DNA of 64,000 nt from Gallionella sp. (GTDB lineage: Bacteria > Pseudomonadota > Gammaproteobacteria > Burkholderiales > Gallionellaceae). A model generated the notes under the pieces. The model was not told the origin of the DNA. It searched no databases and saw only the letters and a list, made by a program, of their open reading frames with translations. Positions 1-7,623 of this stretch are shown one piece after another (positions within the stretch are counted from its first letter, which is position 1; each line of letters opens with the position of its first letter). The stretch lies in the NCBI GenBank assembly GCA_028710525.1, contig JAQTTY010000011.1, positions 1 through 64,000 of the forward strand, in the 5' to 3' direction. Both the position numbers and the translations under genes were made by a program.

Positions 1-100
1 CAGCAAAGCTGCCAGACTGCACCAAGGCTTGTTCGCCGTTCAAGTCGGAGACACTATAAAAATCTCCGAATGCGGCATCAGATAAGGATTCCAGAGTCAT
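1..100 (-). CDS. Partial ORF running off the left edge, possible start of a transposase
   Basis: An open frame begins with ATG at 100 and stays open for 33 codons to the window edge (begins MTLESLSDAAFGDF). I do not recognise the product. Its ATG overlaps the TGA that ends the broken gene at 97-447, and the sequence just upstream (TAGTGTCCGGTTAAAAA) looks like an insertion-sequence end. A transposase is therefore one guess. It could equally be a chance frame. Confidence 0.2.
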   Translation of the reverse strand, partial: MTLESLSDAAFGDFYSVSDLNGEQALVQSGSFA

Positions 101-447
101 AGAATCGTTTTTAACCGGACACTAGTGTCACCACATTTAATTTTGGGTTTATGACATATACCCGGACGCCATTCATTCGCACATGCAGGTGCATAGCCAG
201 ACTTGCCGGATTTTTCGCTTTCCCATCGAACTGGATACACATCGGTTCGCCCACGAAATAGCTGGCGAAACAGACTAACTCGCTGATCAGCACTCAATCT
301 TGATGGAGTAGGTTCGAGGGTGTATGGTTGAGGTGTTGCCGGTTTCAGTACAACAGGAAGCTTCCATTCAATTCCATTGGCTTCCAGCAATGCAATTAAC
401 CTGGCATTTTCAGCTTGAAGATTATTGATAGATGCTGGGTCGGGCAT
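97..447 (-). pseudogene. Truncated N-terminal fragment of a TOTE conflict-system primase/helicase protein
   Basis: Residues 1-107 match the N-terminus of large TOTE conflict-system proteins (archaeo-eukaryotic primase, superfamily II helicase and nuclease modules). There is a short coiled coil (ENARLIALLEANGI), a Pro/Thr-rich linker, then the conserved LFRQLFRGRTDVYPVRWE block and a GYAPACANEW...C.KP.IKCGD zinc-type cysteine region. In intact family members the next residues complete a Cys pair and lead into the primase domain. Here homology stops after KCGD (about base 127) and nine unrelated residues precede a stop. The roughly 900-residue remainder is absent, so this is a remnant and unlikely to function. 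No clear ribosome binding site precedes the ATG at 447. Family assignment is from recall of the motif string. Confidence 0.75.
104..129. other. Breakpoint in the TOTE gene with a 12-bp palindrome, possible insertion-sequence end
   Basis: The palindrome GACACTAGTGTC (118-129) sits where homology to TOTE proteins ends. Reading leftwards it continues as TAGTGTCCGGTTAAAAACG, in the style of a terminal inverted repeat. The matching second end would lie outside the window, so an insertion sequence cannot be confirmed. Confidence 0.25.
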
Positions 448-636
448 ATGTCATTAGTGACAGTTAGAACACAGCGTCCATCATAATCTGTATAAGCGGC
501 GAGACGAAATAGCTGAGCTGCGAAAGCTTTGTATGTTGGCTGACTTAGCTAGAACAAGTCACGTTTTGCTCCTGTCCATGACAGGCCGCGCTAAAGTGGA
601 TGGGGCAATTAGCGGGCAAATCCCTCTCCCCGACAA

Positions 637-1305
637 TCAGTCCTCTTTTTTCTTAGCTGCTTTGGCCAATCTATCCCTGACAGCTTCATTATTAGCCAAG
701 AAAGACTCTTGAAGTCTAGCAATCAGACTCTTCGGATGCCGAATCACAGATTGGCTGTTGGGAAGCTTCTTGTGAGAAGATGATCTCAGTTCAATACCAC
801 GCTGACCATGAATATCTATCCCAACCGTAGAGGACAGGGCGTGTCTCTCTGGTGCTGATAAAGAGAACATATACATGTGGCGGGCGACCAATCCCTGCAA
901 TATCTTGTATCCAAAGTAGTTGCTATCTAATTGCAGCGCAAGCTTCTTAATCTTCTCCGTTGGAGCATGATTTGGATAACTTAACTGGGAAGCTACACAC
1001 ATAAGATTATATGTAATTCCACCATCTTCTTCGGTCACCTGTTCAATTGAGTCCGACAATTTTGGGGAACCAATTATTTCACCTTGCCTACTCAAAAATG
1101 AGTCTGCAACAGCTCCAAGCGTAGAAAATAAAAATCTTTTGGCCACTTGATCTGCTCTCTGCTTGTCAACTGATGAAACCTTCGACTGAATTTTTTCGCT
1201 GATTTCTTGAACAAGCAAATCTGAATCAGAGTTCACCAAAGACAAAAAGAAATTAATACCTCGGAATAACAAGTTTATCTCCTGAACTAATTCCAGAATT
1301 GGCAC
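637..1305 (-). CDS. Hypothetical protein, accessory region
   Basis: I do not recognise this 222-codon protein. It is mostly helical and soluble, has no signal peptide or clear transmembrane segment, and ends in a basic tail (RLAKAAKKKED). The GTG at 1305 lies inside the CIRCE operator of rpoH and has no ribosome binding site. A TTG at 1272 is preceded by AGGAG six bases upstream and is the likelier start, giving about 211 residues. It is divergent from rpoH and next to a broken TOTE gene, and its sequence looks more A+T-rich than its neighbours, so horizontal origin is plausible. The gap to the TOTE fragment (448-636) holds a perfect CCTGTC-cat-GACAGG inverted repeat at 571-585 and nothing else I can name. 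Confidence 0.6.
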   Translation of the reverse strand: MPILELVQEINLLFRGINFFLSLVNSDSDLLVQEISEKIQSKVSSVDKQRADQVAKRFLFSTLGAVADSFLSRQGEIIGSPKLSDSIEQVTEEDGGITYNLMCVASQLSYPNHAPTEKIKKLALQLDSNYFGYKILQGLVARHMYMFSLSAPERHALSSTVGIDIHGQRGIELRSSSHKKLPNSQSVIRHPKSLIARLQESFLANNEAVRDRLAKAAKKKED

Positions 1306-1325
1306 TCACAAGGCGCGAGTGCTAA
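1299..1325. promoter_or_regulatory. CIRCE operator (HrcA binding site) upstream of rpoH
   Basis: TTGGCACTC, nine bases, then GAGTGCTAA. This matches the CIRCE consensus TTAGCACTC-N9-GAGTGCTAA at 17 of 18 arm positions with exact spacing. CIRCE is bound by the heat-shock repressor HrcA. Control of rpoH by HrcA/CIRCE has been proposed for betaproteobacteria from comparative genomics. The operator covers the predicted -35 and start of the -10, so binding should block rpoH transcription. Confidence 0.9.
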
Positions 1326-1328
1326 AAT
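1299..1328 (+). promoter_or_regulatory. Predicted sigma-70-type promoter of rpoH
   Basis: TTGGCA (1299-1304), 18 bases, TAAAAT (1323-1328). The predicted transcript start near 1335 falls at the AAGGAG ribosome binding site (1335-1340), so the leader would be only about a dozen bases. This promoter is embedded in the CIRCE element. A further promoter upstream cannot be excluded. Confidence 0.55.
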
Positions 1329-1346
1329 ACGCGCAAGGAGAACCCC

Positions 1347-2201
1347 ATGAACGCAACGATGATGAACTTACCTATGCCATCTGCCTTAGGCAGCTTGGAG
1401 AGTTATGTACAAGCGGTCAATCGCTTCCCCATCCTCACTGCAGAGGAAGAGTTATCTTTAGCTAACCGCCTGAAACATGACAATGACCTGGCCGCAGCCA
1501 AGCAGTTGGTGCTGTCCCACTTACGCGTTGTTGTCAGTGTAGCGCGTGGCTATGCCGGTTACGGCCTCCCTCAGGCTGACCTTATCCAAGAGGGCAACAT
1601 CGGTCTGATGAAGGCTGTCAAACGTTACGATCCCGATCGTGGTGTGCGTCTGGTTTCTTTCGCTTTGCACTGGATACGTGCTGAGATACAGGAGTTTGTA
1701 GTGCGTAACTGGCGCATGGTTAAGATTGCCACGACCAAATCGCAGCGCAAATTGTTTTTCAATCTGCGTAGCCTTAAACAAGGCTTAGAGCCATTAAATC
1801 CAGAGCAAGTAAGCGAAATTGCGCAGCAACTCAATGTCTCAGAACATGACGTGGTCGACATGGAAGCGCGTTTTGCTGGTCATGAGATTGCCCTTGAAGG
1901 CAATGGCAATGACGACGAAGAGGCTTATTCACCTATCCAATATCTGGCTGACACAGTAGATCATGAGCCCTCCCAGATACTGGAAAGTAACCAAAATCAG
2001 CAACGCCAAACCACCGGTTTGGAAAATGCATTGGCCAGTCTGGATGAACGCAGCCGTCGCATCGTTGAAGCACGCTGGTTGCGGGAAGATGATGCATCTA
2101 CTTTGCATGAACTCGCGGCTGAATTTAATGTTTCTGCAGAACGCATCCGTCAGATTGAGCAGAAGGCATTGAGCAAGATGCACACATCCCTCAGTAGCTA
2201 A
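1347..2201 (+). CDS. rpoH: RNA polymerase sigma factor RpoH (sigma-32)
   Basis: Heat-shock sigma factor that directs RNA polymerase to chaperone and protease promoters. The 284 residues have sigma-70 region 1.2 (about 15-50), region 2 with the LRVVVSVARGYAGYGLPQADLIQEGNIGLM-type core (about 57-95), the RpoH box QRKLFFNLR (about 131-139), which is diagnostic for sigma-32, and a region 4.2 helix-turn-helix near the C-terminus (ELAAEFNVSAERIRQIEQKAL). The start has AAGGAG six bases upstream. A CIRCE element overlaps the promoter, implying HrcA repression above RpoH. Many betaproteobacteria have ftsE-ftsX upstream; here an accessory segment is found instead. Confidence 0.97.
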   Translation: MNATMMNLPMPSALGSLESYVQAVNRFPILTAEEELSLANRLKHDNDLAAAKQLVLSHLRVVVSVARGYAGYGLPQADLIQEGNIGLMKAVKRYDPDRGVRLVSFALHWIRAEIQEFVVRNWRMVKIATTKSQRKLFFNLRSLKQGLEPLNPEQVSEIAQQLNVSEHDVVDMEARFAGHEIALEGNGNDDEEAYSPIQYLADTVDHEPSQILESNQNQQRQTTGLENALASLDERSRRIVEARWLREDDASTLHELAAEFNVSAERIRQIEQKALSKMHTSLSS

Positions 2202-2225
2202 CTCAATAGCATTGAGACGAAATAA

Positions 2226-2249
2226 AGCCGCAGTTTCTGCGGCTTTTTG
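2226..2249 (+). terminator. Rho-independent terminator after rpoH
   Basis: AAGCCGCAG-TTT-CTGCGGCTT followed by a T tract (2245-2249). It lies between the convergent rpoH and sspB and ends the rpoH transcript. Confidence 0.85.
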
Positions 2250-2261
2250 ATTTCTACTGTC

Positions 2262-2651
2262 TTACTTCACAATCTTTAGCGTCGGCCTCTGTGCAGCAGG
2301 CTTATCTAGTTTCTCTTCCGGTGGCGGTGGGTTAGGAGCATCCTCAGCTTGGAACATCAGCCCTTGACCATTTTCTTTGGCAAAGATACCGATGACAGCA
2401 CCCACCGGTACAATCAGATTGAACGAAGCTCCACCGAACCTTCCACTACAGGTGATGTATTCGTTACCGAGCTCCAGATTGCGTACTGCGGTGGTACTTA
2501 GACTAAGTACGATCTCACCATCTTTGACATAAGCAGGCGGAACTTCCGTCTGCTCATTCACTTTGACTGCAAGGTATGGAGTAAGCGCACTATCCACACA
2601 CCATTCGTAGATCGCGCGGATCAGATAGGGACGTGTGGACAACTCACTCAC
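2262..2651 (-). CDS. sspB: Stringent starvation protein B, ClpXP adaptor
   Basis: SspB binds ssrA-tagged proteins and delivers them to ClpXP. The 129 residues have the compact SspB fold at the N-terminus (PYLIRAIYEWCVDSALTPYLAV; later SGRFGG...IVPVGAVIGIFAKENGQGL). A Pro-rich flexible linker and a short C-terminal ClpX-binding tail (RPTLKIVK) follow, as in E. coli SspB. It starts with GTG overlapping the sspA stop (GTGA), so it is translationally coupled. This makes it the last gene of the act-sspAB operon. Confidence 0.95.
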   Translation of the reverse strand: MSELSTRPYLIRAIYEWCVDSALTPYLAVKVNEQTEVPPAYVKDGEIVLSLSTTAVRNLELGNEYITCSGRFGGASFNLIVPVGAVIGIFAKENGQGLMFQAEDAPNPPPPEEKLDKPAAQRPTLKIVK

Positions 2652-3247
2652 TTACGCATCGCTCTTTCTGGAGAGGTCAACGCATCGATGAAACCCTGAC
2701 GGGAAAAGATACGCTCTGCATATTTCATCATAGGCGCAGCATCTTTACTCATCTGAATACCATAACGGTCAAGACGCCAAAGCAACGGAGCAATAGCCAC
2801 GTCCAGCATCGAAAACTCGTCGCCCAGCAAAAACTTCTGCTTGGTCAGAATCTGCGACAACTGTGTCAAATTGTCACGGATAGCGATACGGGATTTGTCA
2901 GCTGTCTTAGCTACGCCTTGTTCGATGACATCCACATGGCTGTACAACTCCTGTTCGAAGCGATGCAAGAATAATCGTGTACGACCACGCAATACAGGAT
3001 CAGGCGGCATCAACTGCGGATGAGGAAAACGTTCATCGATATACTCATTGATAATGTTCGCCTCATACAGAATCAGATCGCGTTCAACCAGCACCGGCAC
3101 CTTGTTGTAAGGGTTGATCGCGGCGACATCTTCCGACTTATTCTGCAAGTCGACATCAATCACCTCGAAGTCCATGCCCTTTTCAAACAGCACGATACGA
3201 CAGCGGTGGCTATAGGGACAGGTAGTCCCCGAATACAATCTCATCAT
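2648..3247 (-). CDS. sspA: Stringent starvation protein A, GST-fold regulator
   Basis: RNA-polymerase-associated protein of the glutathione S-transferase fold with a thioredoxin-like N-terminal domain (MMRLYSGTTCPYSHRCRIVLFEKGM) and a helical C-terminal domain; about 199 residues, normal for SspA. The actF stop TAA is immediately followed by its ATG with no spacer, and a second in-frame ATG follows, so either can be the start. In most betaproteobacteria sspA-sspB follow the cytochrome bc1 genes petABC. Here they follow alternative complex III genes. Confidence 0.95.
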   Translation of the reverse strand: MMRLYSGTTCPYSHRCRIVLFEKGMDFEVIDVDLQNKSEDVAAINPYNKVPVLVERDLILYEANIINEYIDERFPHPQLMPPDPVLRGRTRLFLHRFEQELYSHVDVIEQGVAKTADKSRIAIRDNLTQLSQILTKQKFLLGDEFSMLDVAIAPLLWRLDRYGIQMSKDAAPMMKYAERIFSRQGFIDALTSPERAMRK

Positions 3248-4264
3248 TTACCACTTACCTCTAATCAACTGTGTACGTTGCATCAACACACGCACGGAGA
3301 AATAACCAATCGTACCAACCACCGCACTTACAACTACAGTAGCAAGCAATGGATAACTACCTGATCCATTGATGCCGCCTATCCAAACATAACGTTCGAA
3401 CAGCGTACCAATAATGATACAAATCGCTACTGCATTAATTGCAGTTGGGTTGTGACGTGGGCCAGGGAAACAGAAGGTTACAAACGGGATAACAAACTTC
3501 AGCACCAACACTGACCACCACAAGAATGAGTAATCACCGTCCTGCATACCATATAGTCGATCGGTCTCATCTCCGATATTGCCATACCAGATAGTCAGAT
3601 ATTGCGAATAGAAGGTGTAAACCCACAACAATGTGAAAGCCAGCAACATTTGTGCGATGTAGTTATAGATCTTCTCAGGTACTGGACGCAGCAAACGTTG
3701 GCGTGTATTCAGTACATAGATCCAAACCACCAAGAAAGCCAAGAACATGCCGAAGTTACTTACAAACTGCTGCAGGCCATAGATAGCACTATGCCAATGA
3801 GGAACCAATGTCATCTCAAAGTCCCATGCCACCATGGTGCTGTAAAGCACGAAGAAGAATGGAATCCAAGTTGCAACATGGTGAAAACGCAATGCGTCTT
3901 CAGGGCTACGCTCGCTTACTGACTGACGCTTGATGAAGATCCAGTACAGCGCCATCATGAACAACATGCCTATCACTTCACGCGCAATCAGCCAGTGTGG
4001 CTGATACCAACCAGGCATGTGGTACTCACCATGATCATGCGCACTCCACCAAGGGAAAGTATGCTCACCGCCCACTAACAGCACGATCAACAACACGAAT
4101 GCCAATGGGAATAAGGCAAACAAAGACGCAGCAAGATGACGTACTTCAAATCGCCATTTAGCGTTAACCAGGTGCAGCACTGAACACAATGCCACACCAC
4201 TCAAAGCCAGCGACAATACAACGACGAAGTTGACTGTCAATACCGCCCAATTACTGTATTCCAT
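3248..4264 (-). CDS. actF: Alternative complex III membrane subunit ActF
   Basis: 338-residue integral membrane protein with about ten hydrophobic helices, starting directly after the N-terminus (WAVLTVNFVVVLSLALSGVAL). It is the last structural subunit of alternative complex III, a quinol:cytochrome c oxidoreductase unrelated to bc1, and ActF is related to the NrfD-type ActC. Its place after ActE in a complete actA-F series supports the call. It has charged and aromatic loops and no cofactor motif of its own. The stop abuts the sspA start. Confidence 0.88.
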   Translation of the reverse strand: MEYSNWAVLTVNFVVVLSLALSGVALCSVLHLVNAKWRFEVRHLAASLFALFPLAFVLLIVLLVGGEHTFPWWSAHDHGEYHMPGWYQPHWLIAREVIGMLFMMALYWIFIKRQSVSERSPEDALRFHHVATWIPFFFVLYSTMVAWDFEMTLVPHWHSAIYGLQQFVSNFGMFLAFLVVWIYVLNTRQRLLRPVPEKIYNYIAQMLLAFTLLWVYTFYSQYLTIWYGNIGDETDRLYGMQDGDYSFLWWSVLVLKFVIPFVTFCFPGPRHNPTAINAVAICIIIGTLFERYVWIGGINGSGSYPLLATVVVSAVVGTIGYFSVRVLMQRTQLIRGKW

Positions 4265-4275
4265 TTTGTCGCCTC

Positions 4276-4830
4276 CTATTTCGCCTGAGCCGCAGCCGTT
4301 GCTGGCTGAGCTTTTTGCAAGACCTTACGCACATAGTTGACCACATGCCAACGCTCGGTCGGTGACAGGTCATTGGCGTAACTAGGCATCACAGCGCCAC
4401 CCATAGCCATATAGCCAAAGATATAGCCATCTGGATATTCTTTAGGATCCCAGGTATGCATGTCATTGCTGTTGGTCAGATTCCAAGGTGTCATGATCAG
4501 CTTGGCTCCAACCAAACCATCTCCAGTCCCAGACTGACCGTGGCAAGGTGTGCAATAGATGTTGTAAAGTTGCTCGCCTTGAGCAACCGACTGCTCATTT
4601 GCTGCAACTGGGTTGGCCATATTGCGAGCTGCGTCCATATCTTTTACGAATACAGTAGTTCCCTTGACTGGTACTGAGCGCGATGGAAAAGGCTGCATAC
4701 CAGCCTGTTTGCTATCTACACTTTCGCCTGGCTTGATTGAAATTACATTTGCCATATCTTGTGACCAGGGCCACGCTTGCGCCAGTGTTGGTGCGACCAA
4801 CAGCGCCACTGCTAAGGATAATTTTCTCAT
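4276..4830 (-). CDS. actE: Alternative complex III monoheme cytochrome c subunit ActE
   Basis: 184-residue exported cytochrome c. The signal peptide (MRKLSLAVALLVAPTLAQA) has no lipobox cysteine. A single CTPCH heme motif lies at about 93-97, and a candidate Met ligand lies in the MGGAVMPSYA stretch. ActE carries the monoheme cytochrome of complex III and is the likely exit point to soluble cytochromes. Its ATG overlaps the actD stop (ATGA). Confidence 0.92.
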   Translation of the reverse strand: MRKLSLAVALLVAPTLAQAWPWSQDMANVISIKPGESVDSKQAGMQPFPSRSVPVKGTTVFVKDMDAARNMANPVAANEQSVAQGEQLYNIYCTPCHGQSGTGDGLVGAKLIMTPWNLTNSNDMHTWDPKEYPDGYIFGYMAMGGAVMPSYANDLSPTERWHVVNYVRKVLQKAQPATAAAQAK

Positions 4831-5357
4831 TTCCCTGCCTCTTCTTGAATTTCTAATGCTTCATGCTTGGTAAAGATCGCCTTCAGTACACTTGCTGATT
4901 CTTCGTCCGCTTTAACCAACAAAGCGATCTGATCTTCAGATACTTTTGCTGTGTACAAAGGGGAGCGACGTGCTGGCAAACCTGCACAAATCAAGAAGCC
5001 CAAGATGGTGATGAACACACCACCCAAAATGAACATCTCGTAAGTCAGCACGAAGTTAGGTGGAAATGGAACGATAGGCTTGCCGCCCTTAATCTGCGCA
5101 TAGAAGTTAGCCTGCGCACCAGAGATCAGGAAAAAACCCAACAACCCGCCCATCAGTGCGCCGAACAGTGTGAACCACTGCACGTACACAGGCTTATCAC
5201 CCAAAAACTCCTCAACTTCAGGATGCTCGATGGGTGACTTCACCACCAAATCGTCGTTCGCATTGAAGCCCTTGATGGACGTATTGCGCAACTCTTTGAC
5301 GACTGCTTCAGCTTCATCGAAATTGCTGAATACAGCCAATAAATGACGTTTGCTCAT
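4827..5357 (-). CDS. actD: Alternative complex III subunit ActD (DUF3341)
   Basis: 176-residue subunit with an N-terminal soluble domain (LLAVFSNFDEAEAVVKELR, as in DUF3341 proteins), then two transmembrane helices at about 60-80 and 108-128, and a soluble tail. It has no cofactor motif. It is a structural subunit of alternative complex III. Its ATG directly follows the actC TAA with no spacer. Confidence 0.9.
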   Translation of the reverse strand: MSKRHLLAVFSNFDEAEAVVKELRNTSIKGFNANDDLVVKSPIEHPEVEEFLGDKPVYVQWFTLFGALMGGLLGFFLISGAQANFYAQIKGGKPIVPFPPNFVLTYEMFILGGVFITILGFLICAGLPARRSPLYTAKVSEDQIALLVKADEESASVLKAIFTKHEALEIQEEAGK

Positions 5358-6737
5358 TTAGTGTGCTCCTTCTACTGATTCTTGAGAGCCAGAAACTTCC
5401 AGTTTCTTGCTTGCCAAGCTGCGGTGATAGACCATTTCCTTAACTTCGTACATGGAGACTGAAGGGAACACCTTACAGAACACCATGAACAGCAGCGTGA
5501 ACCAACCGAAGCTACCGAATACCATGCCCCACTGTACCCATGATGGGAACTGATCGTGATCCCATGTCCATGGATAGTAACCATGTGAATATGTAGGTGC
5601 GACGATCATCCAACGCTCCAGCCACATGCCCAGATTCAGCAACAAGGAAGTCACCAGCAACACAGGAATATTTGTTTGGAAACGTTTGAATGCCAGGATC
5701 AAAGGAACTACCGAGCCGCAGAAGATCATGCCCCACCAGTAAGGCGCATAAGGGCCTGTTGCTTTCTGAATCAGCACGTCTTTCGAGGCAATGTCATGGC
5801 TATACCATACCGACGCGAACTCCACCGCGTTCAGATAAGTCCACACCATAGCAATCGCGAAGGTCAGACGCACGGTCTTCTTAAGGATGGGCAGTGTCAT
5901 GTACTCTTCGAACTTGAACACGTAACGCAGAATGATGAACAGCGTGATGATCGCCGCACAACCTGAGTACAACGCACCCGCCACAAAGTATGGAGGGAAG
6001 GAAGTCACGTGCCAGCCTGGCTGTTGTGACATCGCAAAGTCCGAAGCCACGATAGAGTGCACCGATACCGCTAAAGGAATCAGGAAACATGCGATAGTCA
6101 GGTAAGTGACGCGAAAATTGCGCCATTGACGATCAGTACCTTCCCAGCCTAATGCCAGCACGGTGTACAACTTCTTGCGCCAGCCGCTGTGGATGTTGTC
6201 TCGGCAAATCGCCAAATCAGGAATCATACCCACGAACAAGAACAAAATAGATGAGCTCAAGTAAGTGAAGATCGCCATCGCGTCCCACAACAGTGGAGAC
6301 TGAAAATTAGGCCACAGACCACGATCATTCGGGTAAGGCAGAGAGTAGTAGAACTGCCACAAACGACCCAAGTGAACCATAACGAACAGACCAGCTGTCA
6401 TCAGTGAGAACGTGGTCATCGCTTCAGCGAAGCGATAGATAGGTTTACGCCAGTCAGCATGCATCAGATGCAAAATTGCTGACAATAGCGTACCGGAGTG
6501 GCTCATGCCGATCCAGAAGATGAAGGTGGCGATGTACAGACCCCAAACATGCGGGTTGTCCAAATTAGCTACGCCCATACCTACGTTGTACTGGTAGATT
6601 TCACAACCTACTCCCACGCTAAATACTAGCAAAGCGCCTATAACAATCACCCAATACAGATTGCGGGGTGACTCCAAACTTTTGAGCACGTCTTTATTGA
6701 TCTTTGCCCAAGCGATGTCTTCGCGGATGTCTTTCAT
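5358..6737 (-). CDS. actC: Alternative complex III NrfD-like quinol-interacting subunit ActC
   Basis: 459-residue polytopic membrane protein of the NrfD/PsrC family with about ten transmembrane helices. The family supplies the quinone site on the periplasmic side and passes electrons to the iron-sulfur subunit. Recognisable stretches are HVWGLYIATFIFWIGMSHSG near 63-82 and FIFCGSVVPL-type helices in the C-terminal half. It lies between the iron-sulfur protein gene actB2 and actD in conserved order. Confidence 0.95.
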   Translation of the reverse strand: MKDIREDIAWAKINKDVLKSLESPRNLYWVIVIGALLVFSVGVGCEIYQYNVGMGVANLDNPHVWGLYIATFIFWIGMSHSGTLLSAILHLMHADWRKPIYRFAEAMTTFSLMTAGLFVMVHLGRLWQFYYSLPYPNDRGLWPNFQSPLLWDAMAIFTYLSSSILFLFVGMIPDLAICRDNIHSGWRKKLYTVLALGWEGTDRQWRNFRVTYLTIACFLIPLAVSVHSIVASDFAMSQQPGWHVTSFPPYFVAGALYSGCAAIITLFIILRYVFKFEEYMTLPILKKTVRLTFAIAMVWTYLNAVEFASVWYSHDIASKDVLIQKATGPYAPYWWGMIFCGSVVPLILAFKRFQTNIPVLLVTSLLLNLGMWLERWMIVAPTYSHGYYPWTWDHDQFPSWVQWGMVFGSFGWFTLLFMVFCKVFPSVSMYEVKEMVYHRSLASKKLEVSGSQESVEGAH

Positions 6738-6765
6738 TGTCGTTCCCTAAACAAGTTACAGCGAA

Positions 6766-7620
6766 TCAAATCGCGCTTTCGCGCACGCGTTCCATGTACA
6801 TCACGGATGGGTATGGTCGCAGCTCTTCCAAGATGCGATAACCACGCAGATCCGTACCGCCTTCTTCTTTGTCCTTCTCTTGCTCATCAGCAGTCAGCTC
6901 GACTTGCTGAGCTTTCCACTTCTGATGAACTTTAGATTCAGGATCGACCAAATTGCCGAAGGTGATGGCGCCAGTAGGACAAACTTGCTGACAAGCTGTC
7001 TGCACTTCACCATCACGCAGAATGCGGCCTTCGTTCTTCACTGCACGTTCACCGGCGCGGATACGTTGCACACAGAATGTGCACTTTTCCATGACGCCTT
7101 TGCCACGCAAAGTGATATCTGGGTTCAATTGCTGGGTCATCTCAGCAGGCCAGACATTTTCTGTAGTTGGGTAGTCGTACCAATTGAAGTAACGAACTTT
7201 GAATGGGCAGTTAGCTGAACAGTAACGTGATCCTACACAACGGTTGTAAATCTGAGAGTTCAGGCCATCCGCCGTATGGTTGGTCGCGCCAACTGGACAA
7301 ACCGTCTCGCAAGGAGCCGCTTCGCATTGCTGACACATCATAGGCAGGAAGGTCGCACCTTGATCAGGGAACTCGCGACCATCTTCTGGCCAGTAGCGCT
7401 CTATGCGCATCCAGTGCATCACTTGACCATGTTCGAACTTATCTTTACCAACTACCGGTATGTTGTTCTCTGCATAACAAGCGATGCTACAAGCATTGCA
7501 ACCTGAGCAAGCATCCAGATCGATGCTCATCGCCCATTTGTATGGATCGTGAGGGACATCATCTACGGGATGCGTATGACGGAACTCCGCCCAATTTTCT
7601 AATAAGTTAGATACCGACAT
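6766..7620 (-). CDS. actB2: Alternative complex III iron-sulfur protein ActB2
   Basis: 284-residue ferredoxin-like subunit of the NrfC/PsrB/DmsB type. Cysteine groups are C38-x2-C41-x2-C44-x3-C48, C96-x2-C99-x4-C104-x3-C108, C128-x5-C134-x3-C138 (three cysteines, typical of the [3Fe-4S] site) and C180-x2-C183 with C210-x3-C214. This predicts three [4Fe-4S] and one [3Fe-4S] clusters. In many bacteria this domain is fused to the C-terminus of the molybdopterin-like domain as one ActB; here it is a separate gene four bases after actB1. It has no signal peptide, so it probably rides out with the Tat signal of ActB1. Confidence 0.93.
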   Translation of the reverse strand: MSVSNLLENWAEFRHTHPVDDVPHDPYKWAMSIDLDACSGCNACSIACYAENNIPVVGKDKFEHGQVMHWMRIERYWPEDGREFPDQGATFLPMMCQQCEAAPCETVCPVGATNHTADGLNSQIYNRCVGSRYCSANCPFKVRYFNWYDYPTTENVWPAEMTQQLNPDITLRGKGVMEKCTFCVQRIRAGERAVKNEGRILRDGEVQTACQQVCPTGAITFGNLVDPESKVHQKWKAQQVELTADEQEKDKEEGGTDLRGYRILEELRPYPSVMYMERVRESAI

Positions 7621-7623
7621 ACT

